64,000 nucleotides of DNA from Algibacter pectinivorans (GTDB lineage: Bacteria; Bacteroidota; Bacteroidia; Flavobacteriales; Flavobacteriaceae). The stretch lies in contig NZ_FOMI01000001.1 of the NCBI RefSeq assembly GCF_900112595.1, positions 544,091 to 608,090 of the forward strand, written 5' to 3'. The position numbers and the translations under genes are program-made. Under the pieces are notes generated by a model. That model was not told where the DNA came from. It did no database searches and worked only from the letters and a program-made list of their open reading frames with translations. Of this stretch, positions 38,076 through 48,050 are shown one piece after another (the stretch's first letter is position 1; every line of letters begins with the position of its first letter).

Positions 38076-41000
38076 ATGACTAAAAATAAAAAAAACAAAC
38101 AAGTAGATAAGGAATTTGGTTTTTCTTCTTGGGCAATTAACAATAAAACAACCATGTATGTTTTAATTGCACTTATATTATTCCTTGGCGCAGGTGCTTA
38201 TTTTAGCATGCCTAGAGAGAATTTCCCAGAAATTAAAGAAACCAAAATTTACATAAGCTCCATTTATCCTGGTAATACAGCCGAGGATATAGAAAAATTA
38301 ATTACCGACCCTATTGAGGACAAACTTAAAACGGTAAGTAATGTTGTTGAAATTACCTCAACATCGCAAGAGGATTATTCGATTGTAATTGTAGAATTTG
38401 ACGAAAACATATCTGTTGACGCTGCAAAACAGAAAATTAAAGACGAAGTAGACTCGGAAACTGCTGGCGAAGATTGGCCAACATTTAATGGCGCTAAAGT
38501 AGAACCTAATGTGTTCGATTTAAGTATGTCTGAAGAAATTCCAATACTTAACATTAATATTTCTGGAGATTACCCTATTGATAAGCTAAAAGAATATGGC
38601 GAATTTCTTGAAGATGAAATTGAAAGCCTACAGGAAATAAAACAAGTAGATATTCGTGGTGCACAAAAAAAAGAAGTAGAGGTTGCCGTAGATATTTACA
38701 AAATGATGGCTGCTCAAGTAAGTTTCGACGATATTATAAACACCATAAGCAGAGAAAACGTGACCATGTCGGCAGGTAATTTAATTACTAGCGGACAACG
38801 TCGTACCATACGAATTATAGGGGAAATAGACGTGCCCAAAGAACTTGAAAACTTTGTAGTAAAGGCAGAAAACAACAACCCTATTTATTTAAAGGATGTT
38901 GCTGTGGTTCGTTTTAAGGACGAAGACAAAACTACCTACGCTCGCGAATTTGGTCATCCAGTGGTAATGCTAGATGTTAAAAAACGAGCTGGAAAAAACA
39001 TGGTTGCTGCTGCCGAACAAATTCAAGCCATAGTTAAAGACGCTATTGCAAACACCTTTCCTCCAGATTTAACCGTTACAATTGCCAACGATCAATCTTC
39101 AAAAACCATTGGTCAGGTAGACGATTTAGTTAACAATATCATATTTGGTATTATACTAGTTGTAACCGTTTTAATGTTCTTTTTAGGATTTAAAAACGCC
39201 TTGTTTGTTGGGTTTGCCATTCCTATGTCTATGTTTATGTCCTTAATGATATTGGACCTCTTAGGCTACACCATGAACACCATGATTCTTTTTGGGTTAA
39301 TTATGGGGCTTGGTATGCTGGTAGATAATGGTATTGTTGTGGTAGAAAACGTGTATCGTTTAATGAGCGAAGAAGGCATGAACAGAACTGAAGCCGCAAA
39401 AAAAGGAATTGGTGAAATAGCATATCCTATTATCATTTCAACTTTAACAACAGTTGCAGCTTTTGTTCCCCTTGGTTTATGGCCTGGTGTAATGGGGCAG
39501 TTTATGAAATATTTCCCAATAACCTTATCCGTAGTTCTTGGGTCTTCATTATTTGTTGCTATTTTCTTTAACTCGGTTATGGTATCTCAATTTATGACCA
39601 TTGAAGATAAAGATATGCCGCTTAAAAACATTATAAAAATATCGGCTATTGCTGGAGGTCTTGGATTATTAATATTAATAACCGGAAGTGCCTATCGAGG
39701 TTTAGGAACTTTAATGATTGTAACCGTAATACTACTATGGGTTTACCGCTTGTTTTTACGAAATTGGGCAAACGGATTTCAAAATAAAATATTACCAAAA
39801 TGGGAGCGTATTTACGAGAAATCACTTCGTTTTGCCTTAAGCGGAAGAAAACCTGCCGTAATCACTATAACCACTTTTGCATTACTAATAATAGCTTTTA
39901 TGGGCTTTGGAGCATCTGTAGGAAGCCAACGCACAAAAGTAGAATTCTTTCCAGATAATACGCCAAATCAAATTATAGTTTATATAGAATATCCTGAAGG
40001 TACTGACATTAAAAAAACTAACGCCATTACAAAAGATATAGAACAACGTGTATATAAAATCATTAATGATGAAGCTTATATGGACGGTGATTTTAATTTC
40101 TTAACCGAGAGTGCGGTATCGCAAGTTGGTGAAGGCGCTGGTAACCCGCAAACCGATGGTGGTTCTGCTGCCGAAATGCCGCATCGTGGAAAAATTACAG
40201 CTACCATGCGCGAATACAAATTTAGGAAAGGTGCAGATAGTCAAGAACTTCTTAAAAAGGTTCAAGAAGACTTAAAAGACATTTATCCTGGAGTTGCTAT
40301 TTCGGTTGAAAAAGATGCTGCAGGACCTCCTGCAGGATATCCCATTAACGTAGAATTAGAAGGTGACGATTATACCGAATTAATTGCTACTGCAGAAAAC
40401 ATGCGCGATTTTATTAATACTAAAAACATTCAAGGTATTGATGAGCTAAAAATCGATGTTAATAAATCAAAACCATCAATGCAGGTTTTGGTTGATAGAA
40501 AAAAAGCAGGTGAGTTAGGTGTTAGCGCCGGACAAGTGGGGCAGCAACTTCGTAATTCTATTTTTGGTGCCAAAGCAGGTGTTTATAAAGAAGATGGAGA
40601 AGATTACGATATTTATGTTCGTTTTAATGAAGAGAATAGATACAATACTAGTGCTATTTTTAATCAGAAAATAACGTTTAGAGATATGGCTTCTGGACAA
40701 ATAAAGGAAGTTCCTGTATCTACGGTTGCAAAACAAACCAACAATTCTGGTTTTAGTGCTATTAAGCATAAGGACGTTAAGCGAGTGGTTACGTTATATT
40801 CTGCATTAGCACCTGGATATACAGATGCTGCGGCTATTGTAGCTAAAATTCAAAACGAAATGCAAGGGTTTACACAAAAACCAGATAATGTAAATATCGA
40901 TTATACGGGGCAAATAGAAGAGCAAAATAAGCAAATGGCCTTTTTAATGGGTGCCTTTTTTACAGGCTTAGGTTTAATTTTCTTTATACTAATATTCCAA

Positions 41001-41603
41001 TTTAATTCGGTTTCGAAGCCTGGAATTATTATGATAGCTATATTTTTAAGTTTAATAGGTGTGTTTGGAGGTATTGTAGCCACAGGAAGCTCTTTTGTTA
41101 TAATGATGACCATGATGGGAATTATCTCATTAGCCGGTATTGTGGTAAATAACGGTGTGGTACTGCTAGACTATACGCAACTTTTAATTGATAGAAAGAA
41201 ACTAAGTTACCATTTAGAAGCCGATCAATATTTAGGAAAAACTGATTTAATGGAAGCAATTGTTAAAGGAGGAAAAGCACGTTTAAGACCTGTTTTACTT
41301 ACAGCAATTACCACGATTTTAGGATTAATTCCGTTGGCAACGGGTTTAAACATCAACTTTTTTACTTTATTTAGTGAGTTTGATGCTAACATTTATATGG
41401 GTGGTGACAACGTAATTTTCTGGGGACCATTAGCTTGGACCGTTATTTACGGATTATTTATAGCGACGTTTCTAACTTTAATAGTCGTGCCAATTTTATT
41501 TTATCTTATAACCCAATTTAAAATGTGGTTATTTAAAGATCGAGTTTCAAATGAAACCGAGTTAATTGATCAAGAAACTTTTAATTTAAACAAAAACGTT
41601 TAG
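38076..41603 (+). CDS. RND efflux pump inner-membrane permease (AcrB-like)
   Basis: An 1175-residue pump, longer than AcrB (1049). The first TM helix is followed by YISSIYPGNTAEDIEKLITDPIE, the typical porter domain entry. The GLGMLVDNGIVVVENV segment near 415-430 carries the proton-relay Asp. Two extra hydrophobic segments lie between the two TM halves (about 520-560: AIAGGLGLLILITGS and LMIVTVILLWVYRLF), and there is an extended loop before the last helix. It works with the adjacent TolC and MFP; substrate unknown. Confidence 0.93.
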   Translation: MTKNKKNKQVDKEFGFSSWAINNKTTMYVLIALILFLGAGAYFSMPRENFPEIKETKIYISSIYPGNTAEDIEKLITDPIEDKLKTVSNVVEITSTSQEDYSIVIVEFDENISVDAAKQKIKDEVDSETAGEDWPTFNGAKVEPNVFDLSMSEEIPILNINISGDYPIDKLKEYGEFLEDEIESLQEIKQVDIRGAQKKEVEVAVDIYKMMAAQVSFDDIINTISRENVTMSAGNLITSGQRRTIRIIGEIDVPKELENFVVKAENNNPIYLKDVAVVRFKDEDKTTYAREFGHPVVMLDVKKRAGKNMVAAAEQIQAIVKDAIANTFPPDLTVTIANDQSSKTIGQVDDLVNNIIFGIILVVTVLMFFLGFKNALFVGFAIPMSMFMSLMILDLLGYTMNTMILFGLIMGLGMLVDNGIVVVENVYRLMSEEGMNRTEAAKKGIGEIAYPIIISTLTTVAAFVPLGLWPGVMGQFMKYFPITLSVVLGSSLFVAIFFNSVMVSQFMTIEDKDMPLKNIIKISAIAGGLGLLILITGSAYRGLGTLMIVTVILLWVYRLFLRNWANGFQNKILPKWERIYEKSLRFALSGRKPAVITITTFALLIIAFMGFGASVGSQRTKVEFFPDNTPNQIIVYIEYPEGTDIKKTNAITKDIEQRVYKIINDEAYMDGDFNFLTESAVSQVGEGAGNPQTDGGSAAEMPHRGKITATMREYKFRKGADSQELLKKVQEDLKDIYPGVAISVEKDAAGPPAGYPINVELEGDDYTELIATAENMRDFINTKNIQGIDELKIDVNKSKPSMQVLVDRKKAGELGVSAGQVGQQLRNSIFGAKAGVYKEDGEDYDIYVRFNEENRYNTSAIFNQKITFRDMASGQIKEVPVSTVAKQTNNSGFSAIKHKDVKRVVTLYSALAPGYTDAAAIVAKIQNEMQGFTQKPDNVNIDYTGQIEEQNKQMAFLMGAFFTGLGLIFFILIFQFNSVSKPGIIMIAIFLSLIGVFGGIVATGSSFVIMMTMMGIISLAGIVVNNGVVLLDYTQLLIDRKKLSYHLEADQYLGKTDLMEAIVKGGKARLRPVLLTAITTILGLIPLATGLNINFFTLFSEFDANIYMGGDNVIFWGPLAWTVIYGLFIATFLTLIVVPILFYLITQFKMWLFKDRVSNETELIDQETFNLNKNV

Positions 41604-41768
41604 ATTAATTTGAATTTATTGTAAGTTCTTTATTTAAATCGAGACTTTAATCTAGAAATTGTCACTTCTCAATGTTATAGAATTGGCAATACACCTTAAA
41701 ACAACCATCTTAGTTGTTTTAAAGTAATCCTTTTGTTCTTAGATCATTAGGATTAATTAATAGCGAAG

Positions 41769-41797
41769 AAAAGCCCCAACAAATGTTGGGGCTTTTT
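41769..41797. terminator. Terminator between efflux operon and TonB receptor
   Basis: AAAGCCCCAACA pairs with TGTTGGGGCTTTTT with a two-base loop. It lies between convergent genes and can serve both. Upstream, TTAAAACAAC (41696-41705) and GTTGTTTTAA (41713-41722) form a second perfect 10-bp stem. Confidence 0.88.
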
Positions 41798-41834
41798 GAT
41801 TATTAACATAGTCTAGTTAAACTGTTACTACGTT

Positions 41835-44774
41835 CTATTTTAAATTAAATGTTAACCTACCAAATACGTAGCGTCCATTATTACCAAACTGCGATACACG
41901 ACGTGAGTAAACAAATTGATTACTTGAAGTTAAGTATCCTGGTAATTCATCGGGATAAACATCCAATAAATTATTAGCACCAATGGTTAATCTTAACGCA
42001 TCGCTAAAATTATAACCCACAGTTAAATCAGTTATCACATTAGATCCAATTTCAGGATGTCCGCCTTCGGTTAAGTTTCCGGTATCGAATACACTACCAA
42101 AAAATGCATTTCTTAAGAAAATGTTCCAATCGCCTATGTCTAAGTTATGCGATAAGTTTGCTTTTACTCTAGGTACAGCTAGCTCTAAATACACTCTAGA
42201 CGCTTCATCAAAATAGTTATCTAATAAACCTGCTTCCGTTAAAATATCACTTCCTTGTGTAGCGCCAACTTTTTCGGTTTTAGAGTAGGTTGCTGCTAAA
42301 TTATTAGTTAACCTGCCCTCACCAATATTTGCTTTATGCGAAATTACCACATCTAAACCTTTAGTTTCTGTGTCGATAGCATTCGCGAAAAACGCAGCTT
42401 GACCAATTCCTAGATTAGTAAATATATCGGCTAATTGAGAGCCATCATTTGGGTTTGAGAAATTACCAGTATAAGTAACTCTATCATCAATAGCAATATA
42501 GTACCCATCAATAGTTATGGTTAAATTAGCATCTGGAATTTTAGTAGTAAACCCTAAACTTGCATTAAAAGATGTTTCTTCTTTTAACTTAGGAATACCA
42601 AATAATGCTGCCGCTCTAGAACTATTAGTAAACGTTCCAACCTCTTGTGCAACACCTTGATCGTTAAATAGGGTATTAGATTTACTATAAAATTGTTGGT
42701 GTAATGAAGGGGCTCTAAAGCCAGTACTCAAGGCACCTCTTAAATTAGTATTATCGCTTAGTTTATAGCGCATAGCTAATTTACCATTTAATGTACTACC
42801 AAAATCACTAAAATCCTCGAAACGTAAGGCACCACTCATTAAAAACTTTTCAGAAATATCGGCTTCAACATCAACATATAATGCCATACTATTTCTTTTA
42901 GCATCTATCGCATTTTCTGGAGTAAACCCAGAAAACACTTGTGCACCAGCTGTTGCTTGATTACCAAAAAAATCGGTTACCTGTAAGGTTGGATCTTCGG
43001 CAGCTGCAGCTGTTTCAACTTCGCCATTTACATCATATTTCGCATAAGATGACTCTTCTCCAGCTTCAATAAAGAAATTTTCAACACGATATTCTGCTCC
43101 AAAAGCTATGTTTAAACCAGACATGATGTCGTCGTAAAACTTAGACATATCAAAATTTACCGTATTCTGTTGAAAACCATTTAAACCAGCATCAAACTCG
43201 GTTGGAGAAGACGCTTGTAAATAAAAGTTTGTAGTGTTTGTAATGTTATAAGCAAACGTATTTAAACCCCAAGTGTGTGATAAATCGATATTCCAATCAT
43301 TTATTTTCCCTTGAATACCAAACCCTAAAGATTTGTCAATAATATCAGACTCAATGTTTGGTAAAAAACCGTTTATATAAGATAAAGTATTTCCTCTACC
43401 TGATGAATGTCCCGGTGTTCTATAAAACCCAGAAGCATCACCATGACGATAAGATAACCCACCAAAGGCATATAATTTAGCTTCGTTTTCTACATCTCCA
43501 ATAGGAATTTCTAGATTTCCCATTAGCTGACCTTGGTCTAATCCAGATTGCCCAACACTCATGTTGTAGTCACTTCTAGTTTGTCCTCTAGCTGCTAATT
43601 CTGCATCGGTAACATCTAAACCAGATAAAATCCCTGTAGTTTGTTCTCCTGTAGTTACATTATAACCAGACAACTCCTCGATACTTGTAGCTCCCGCAAT
43701 TTGTCCTTGTAAGCCAGCATCAAAATGTCCAACCTGAGTGGCATAATTTTGAATAGCACCCAAATCGTTTCTTAAATCGGATAGATTAAAACCATCTTGA
43801 AAGGCTTGCCATTCTATAGCATTGTACGCATGAAATAGAGCACCGCTATTGGCACGAGCACGAGATGTTCTTTGACGGGTTGTTAAAGACCCCGTTAAAT
43901 TAATAAAACCGCCATTTTCACCTATTGGAAGACCGTAGTTTAAATCGATTTGTGTTTTTTCACCATCGGTTCCACCATCATGATCATTTCCATTTTTAGA
44001 CATATTAGCTCCTGTTGTAACCGCAGCAGTAAGCTCGTTAACATTGTCTTTAAGTACAATGTTAATAACGCCCGCAATAGCATCAGACCCATATTGGGCA
44101 GCAGCACCATCACGTAAAACTTCAATACGTTTAATTGAAGCTGCCGGAATCGCATTTAAATCTGTACCAACAGAACCACGTCCTGGTGTACCGTTAACAT
44201 TTACTAAAGATGACGTGTGTCTCCTTTTACCGTTAACCAACACCAACACTTGGTCTGGACCAAGACCTCTTAATTGCGCAGGGTCAATATGGTCTGTTCC
44301 ATCAGCCACAGTTTGTGTATTGGAAGAAAATGAAGGTGCTACATAATTTAAAATCTGTGTTACCGATACTTGTGGACCAGCTGTAGCTAAATCGGTCATA
44401 TCAATAACATCTACAGGCACCGCTGTATCCACAGAAGTTCTACTTGGATTTCTAGACCCAATTAAAACCACCTCATTTAATGCAACACCAGATTCCATTG
44501 TTACATTAATAACCGTACCTGAAACGCTTTTTTCTTGCGTTTCGTAACCTACATACGAAAACACTAAAACATCTCCCGTTTTTGCATTAACACTGTAGTT
44601 TCCGTCAAAATCTGTTGTAGTACCTTTTGTGGTACCTTTTACAATTACCGAAACGCCGGGTAAACCTCCAGAATTATCTGTTACTGTTCCTGAGACTTCT
44701 TGAGCCATTACTGTTCCAGATAAGCCTAAAAAGAATAGAAACAGCAGACATTTTAAATGTAAAATTTTACTCAT
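41835..44774 (-). CDS. TonB-dependent receptor with N-terminal CarboxypepD_reg domain (paralog 1)
   Basis: A 979-residue outer-membrane receptor. Signal peptide to about residue 25 (VMAQ/E); CarboxypepD_reg-like domain 25-105 (SGTVTDNSGGLPGVSVIVKG, FSYVGYETQEK); plug domain about 110-235 with LRGLGPDQVLVLVNGKRRHT and the IEVLRDGAAAQYGSDAIAGV block; then a 22-strand-type barrel ending in RYVFGRLTFNLK. No SusD-like lipoprotein is adjacent, so it is not a SusC/D system. It is paralogous to the 45092-47773 receptor, with an almost identical domain layout. Ligand unknown. Confidence 0.92.
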   Translation of the reverse strand: MSKILHLKCLLFLFFLGLSGTVMAQEVSGTVTDNSGGLPGVSVIVKGTTKGTTTDFDGNYSVNAKTGDVLVFSYVGYETQEKSVSGTVINVTMESGVALNEVVLIGSRNPSRTSVDTAVPVDVIDMTDLATAGPQVSVTQILNYVAPSFSSNTQTVADGTDHIDPAQLRGLGPDQVLVLVNGKRRHTSSLVNVNGTPGRGSVGTDLNAIPAASIKRIEVLRDGAAAQYGSDAIAGVINIVLKDNVNELTAAVTTGANMSKNGNDHDGGTDGEKTQIDLNYGLPIGENGGFINLTGSLTTRQRTSRARANSGALFHAYNAIEWQAFQDGFNLSDLRNDLGAIQNYATQVGHFDAGLQGQIAGATSIEELSGYNVTTGEQTTGILSGLDVTDAELAARGQTRSDYNMSVGQSGLDQGQLMGNLEIPIGDVENEAKLYAFGGLSYRHGDASGFYRTPGHSSGRGNTLSYINGFLPNIESDIIDKSLGFGIQGKINDWNIDLSHTWGLNTFAYNITNTTNFYLQASSPTEFDAGLNGFQQNTVNFDMSKFYDDIMSGLNIAFGAEYRVENFFIEAGEESSYAKYDVNGEVETAAAAEDPTLQVTDFFGNQATAGAQVFSGFTPENAIDAKRNSMALYVDVEADISEKFLMSGALRFEDFSDFGSTLNGKLAMRYKLSDNTNLRGALSTGFRAPSLHQQFYSKSNTLFNDQGVAQEVGTFTNSSRAAALFGIPKLKEETSFNASLGFTTKIPDANLTITIDGYYIAIDDRVTYTGNFSNPNDGSQLADIFTNLGIGQAAFFANAIDTETKGLDVVISHKANIGEGRLTNNLAATYSKTEKVGATQGSDILTEAGLLDNYFDEASRVYLELAVPRVKANLSHNLDIGDWNIFLRNAFFGSVFDTGNLTEGGHPEIGSNVITDLTVGYNFSDALRLTIGANNLLDVYPDELPGYLTSSNQFVYSRRVSQFGNNGRYVFGRLTFNLK

Positions 44775-44802
44775 AGTTATTATTTATTTTGAATTAGTTC
44801 TA

Positions 44803-44820
44803 GCTAATATATGGATATTA
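44803..44820 (-). promoter_or_regulatory. Shared upstream motif of the receptor pair, copy 1
   Basis: The plus-strand sequence GCTAATATATGGATATTA lies 29 bases from the ATG of paralog 1. The matching motif lies 30 bases upstream of paralog 2's ATG (47803-47820). Outside the motif the sequences differ, so the match is likely functional or a recent duplication relic. Confidence 0.5.
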
Positions 44821-45011
44821 TATTATAATTTAAACACTTACACCCAGAATATTATGCACCTAACAGACTACATTAAGCAAAAACTTGAACTACAAAAAAC
44901 AATAATACCTTAAGTGCTTTAGAAAAAAAACAAGTCATAAAAACACATGATAGTCAGAACCTAAAAACTAAACTACACAAAACCTAAAACACAAATTAAA
45001 AGGAATAAAAC

Positions 45012-45052
45012 AAAACCCCAGATTTTAGTCTTTATACTAAAACCTGAGGTTT
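45012..45052 (-). terminator. Terminator of TonB receptor paralog 2
   Basis: An imperfect hairpin joins AAAACCCCAGATTTTAGT and ACTAAAACCTGAGGTTT. On the minus strand it is followed by a T-rich tract. It lies 40 bases past the receptor's stop. Confidence 0.75.
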
Positions 45053-45091
45053 ATATAATTTTGAAGCGTATATACTAAAAAACGCTATATT

Positions 45092-47773
45092 TTAAAATTT
45101 AAACGCTACGCTTGCATTTAAAACGGTGCCATTAAAACCAAATTGGCTTACTTCCCAAGGGTATTTAAAACGACCACCAAGATCGGTAACAAAATCGCCT
45201 TTAGTATCTATTTCATCTGGATACACATTAAGCAAGTTATTTACCGAAATATTTGCTGAAATCTTTTCGCTAAACTCGTAACCAACTATTAAATCTGTTA
45301 TAATTTTACCAGCGAAAGTTTGATCGTAAGCAGCATCATCTATAGGTAATGGACCGTTTCCTAAATCTGCTCCATTTAAACCATTATTAGCATGTTGCCA
45401 AGTAACCTCACCAAAGTACGTGTTATTTAAAATAAAATTCCATTTGTTTAAATCATAATCCAAGCCTAATAAAATTTTAGACTTAGGTCTAGCAGACGTA
45501 ATTCTTGCTTGTTCTTTTCTATTAAAAATTTCATAGCCATTATCTGCTAATAATTCTGGTGTATCAATTTCACCATCAATTGTAGTTTCATTAAAGTTAG
45601 CAGCTAAAGTTGCAGATAAATTTCCTTCTCCTAAATTGATATTGGTATAGTTAAGTACTAAATCTACACCTGTTGTATTAGTATTTACGGCATTCACGAA
45701 AAACTTTAAACTAGTAATAGAATTATCATTTAAAATTGTTTCTACTGGATTGGTAGTGGTATCGTCTCCATCAAAACCAATTTCTCCTGTAAATAATACA
45801 CGATCGTCTACTTTTACATTATAGAAATCTGCTGAAACTGAAAAGTTTGGTTTAATTTTATAAGTAATACCAGCCGAAATATTTTTTGATGTTTCTGCAC
45901 TAAGTTGCGGCACACCTAAATCTTCTCTAATAATAGGGTCTACATTATTAAAAGTACCTTGGTTTGAAATGGTTCCTCCAGATACAAGAGTTTGCACATT
46001 ACTTAAATAGATTTGATGTAAAGATGGTGCTCTAAACCCTGTACTATAAGATGCCCTTAAAGCGCCTCTATTATCACCTAAAGAGTAGCGACCACTAACT
46101 TTCCATGATACGTTATCTCCAAAATCGCTAAAATCTTCATATCGTACTGCTCCACCAATTAACAAAGCATCAGTTGGCTCCCACTCCACATCTCCATATA
46201 CACCGTAGTTATGCCTATCGGCACGAACAGCGTTTGAAGGCTGTAAACCAGGAAAAGATTGCGCTCCTCCATTTCCTGTAGGATTGAAATAAGATGCTGG
46301 CTCTCCAGCTCTAGCAGAAAAATTTTCTTGTTTAATTTCTGCTCCAAAAGCAATATTAACTTGACCCAAGCTTCTTGAAAAATCCAAGTTAGCTAAAGCG
46401 TTACTAAACGCATATCCCCCAACATCAAACCCTGTAGGACTGTTGGCACCTAAATCTATATTTAACGTATTGTTTACATCGTAATCAATTCTATTTCTTC
46501 CGTAAGTACCGCTAAAATCAACATCGAAATTAAACAGTTTCCATTTAACACCAGCAGTTAAATTATTATCTAAAACATCAGTTTCAAAAGTAGGTTGAAA
46601 TCCATTATATTCCGTACCTGCTTCGTGTAATAAATTGTGCGGATCACTTACCCAATATGGTGTTCTATATAATGCAAAACTCTTACCTTGTCTAGAGGTT
46701 ACACCACCAAACGTATAAAACTCTCCCGAATCGTTTTTAAAAGGAATTCCGGCATTAAAAAACAAATCTAATTTCTTTAATTCAGGCTGCCCAACGGTCA
46801 TACCTAAATCTGGATTTTCTGCTAACCAAGAACCCCAAGTTGGGTCATCGGCAGCAACACCAAATAAAACATCAGATCCTGGAGTACCTGGTCTATTAGT
46901 CTTTTCTTGCTCGTAATACCCTGCAGTAACATTTAAATAGCCTCCATTTTTGCCAGTTAAGCCCGTATTTAAATCTACTCCAAAATTAAAACCATCACCT
47001 TCTGTGGTAACACCAGATTTTACATTTACCGAAGTATAGTCTACATTCTTTTTTAATACCATGTTAATTACACCGGCAATAGCATCAGACCCATATTGGG
47101 CAGAAGCTCCATCTCGTAAAACCTCTATACGTTCTATGGCCGCAGCAGGAATACTCTTTAAATCTACTCCTACTTCACCTTTACCTGGAGTATCATTTAT
47201 ATAAACTAATGCACTTTGATTTTTACGTTTTCCGTTTACTAAAACTAAAGTTCTACTTGGTCCTAACCCACGTAAATCGGCTGGATCAAAATGCGCTGTC
47301 GCATCAGAAATAGCTTGTGTAGAAGAGTTAAAAGACGGTACTTTATAAGTTAACATTTTATCTACCGTTGGCTGTCCTGTATTACGCATTTCATCTAAAC
47401 CTATATTATCAATAGGTACTGCAGAATCCAATATTGTTCTTGGTTTTGATCTATTTCCGGTTAAAACTACGGCCTCTAAAGCCACACCAGATTGCATAGT
47501 TACGTTCAATTTACTACCCGCAACCGTATTTTCTTGCGTCTCATAACCCACATAAGAAAACACCAAAACATCGCCAACATTAGCACTAATGCTATAATTT
47601 CCGTCAAAATCGGTTGTTGTTCCTGTAGAGGTCCCTTTAACAACTACCGAAACCCCTGGTAATGCGCCAGTATCGTCCTTAACAACACCCGAAACTTCTT
47701 GTGCTATTATTGTAATAGGTAAGCCACAAAAAAACAGGAACATCATCAATTTTAAATTCAAAAATTTACTCAT
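45092..47773 (-). CDS. TonB-dependent receptor with N-terminal CarboxypepD_reg domain (paralog 2)
   Basis: An 893-residue outer-membrane receptor, closely similar to its neighbour through the signal peptide, the CarboxypepD_reg domain (VSVVVKGTSTGTTTDFDGNY, FSYVGYETQEN) and the plug (DLRGLGPSRTLVLVNGKRKN, ERIEVLRDGASAQYGSD). The barrel is about 85 residues shorter and diverged, ending ASVAFKF. ATG 47773 (MSKFLNLKLM) is preferred over ATG 47779 because the paralog starts MSKILHLK at the same distance from the shared upstream motif. No SusD partner. Confidence 0.92.
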   Translation of the reverse strand: MSKFLNLKLMMFLFFCGLPITIIAQEVSGVVKDDTGALPGVSVVVKGTSTGTTTDFDGNYSISANVGDVLVFSYVGYETQENTVAGSKLNVTMQSGVALEAVVLTGNRSKPRTILDSAVPIDNIGLDEMRNTGQPTVDKMLTYKVPSFNSSTQAISDATAHFDPADLRGLGPSRTLVLVNGKRKNQSALVYINDTPGKGEVGVDLKSIPAAAIERIEVLRDGASAQYGSDAIAGVINMVLKKNVDYTSVNVKSGVTTEGDGFNFGVDLNTGLTGKNGGYLNVTAGYYEQEKTNRPGTPGSDVLFGVAADDPTWGSWLAENPDLGMTVGQPELKKLDLFFNAGIPFKNDSGEFYTFGGVTSRQGKSFALYRTPYWVSDPHNLLHEAGTEYNGFQPTFETDVLDNNLTAGVKWKLFNFDVDFSGTYGRNRIDYDVNNTLNIDLGANSPTGFDVGGYAFSNALANLDFSRSLGQVNIAFGAEIKQENFSARAGEPASYFNPTGNGGAQSFPGLQPSNAVRADRHNYGVYGDVEWEPTDALLIGGAVRYEDFSDFGDNVSWKVSGRYSLGDNRGALRASYSTGFRAPSLHQIYLSNVQTLVSGGTISNQGTFNNVDPIIREDLGVPQLSAETSKNISAGITYKIKPNFSVSADFYNVKVDDRVLFTGEIGFDGDDTTTNPVETILNDNSITSLKFFVNAVNTNTTGVDLVLNYTNINLGEGNLSATLAANFNETTIDGEIDTPELLADNGYEIFNRKEQARITSARPKSKILLGLDYDLNKWNFILNNTYFGEVTWQHANNGLNGADLGNGPLPIDDAAYDQTFAGKIITDLIVGYEFSEKISANISVNNLLNVYPDEIDTKGDFVTDLGGRFKYPWEVSQFGFNGTVLNASVAFKF

Positions 47774-47802
47774 AATCATATTTTAATTTAAAGTTAGTTA
47801 GT

Positions 47803-47820
47803 GCTAATATATACATATTA
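47803..47820 (-). promoter_or_regulatory. Shared upstream motif of the receptor pair, copy 2
   Basis: The plus-strand sequence GCTAATATATACATATTA lies 30 bases from the ATG at 47773 and differs at only two positions from the motif before paralog 1. Confidence 0.5.
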
Positions 47821-48025
47821 TCACTCCCGTAATAAGAATTTACTAAAATTTATAGTCAAACATTTAATTATCGTTAAGTTATAAAGATAAACAATAAGAT
47901 ATCCCCAAAACCAAGAAACCGTTAAAACCGTCATTAACTTTCGTTACAAGCATTGTGTAACTATATAATACACATCATTTATTTAAAAAAACATATATAA
48001 AAATTTATACTCAAGCGTATTTCAT

Positions 48026-48033
48026 TAAATTTG
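48026..48033 (+). promoter_or_regulatory. -7 box upstream of aspS
   Basis: TAAATTTG is a perfect TAnnTTTG match and lies 17 bases before the ATG at 48051. The -33 region has only a weak TTTA. Confidence 0.7.
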
Positions 48034-48050
48034 CACATCAAAATTTAACT

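Noticed and set aside
41835..47773. SusC/SusD polysaccharide utilisation locus
   Set aside because: Neither receptor has an adjacent SusD-like lipoprotein, glycoside hydrolase or sensor, and the receptors lack the typical SusC length and context.
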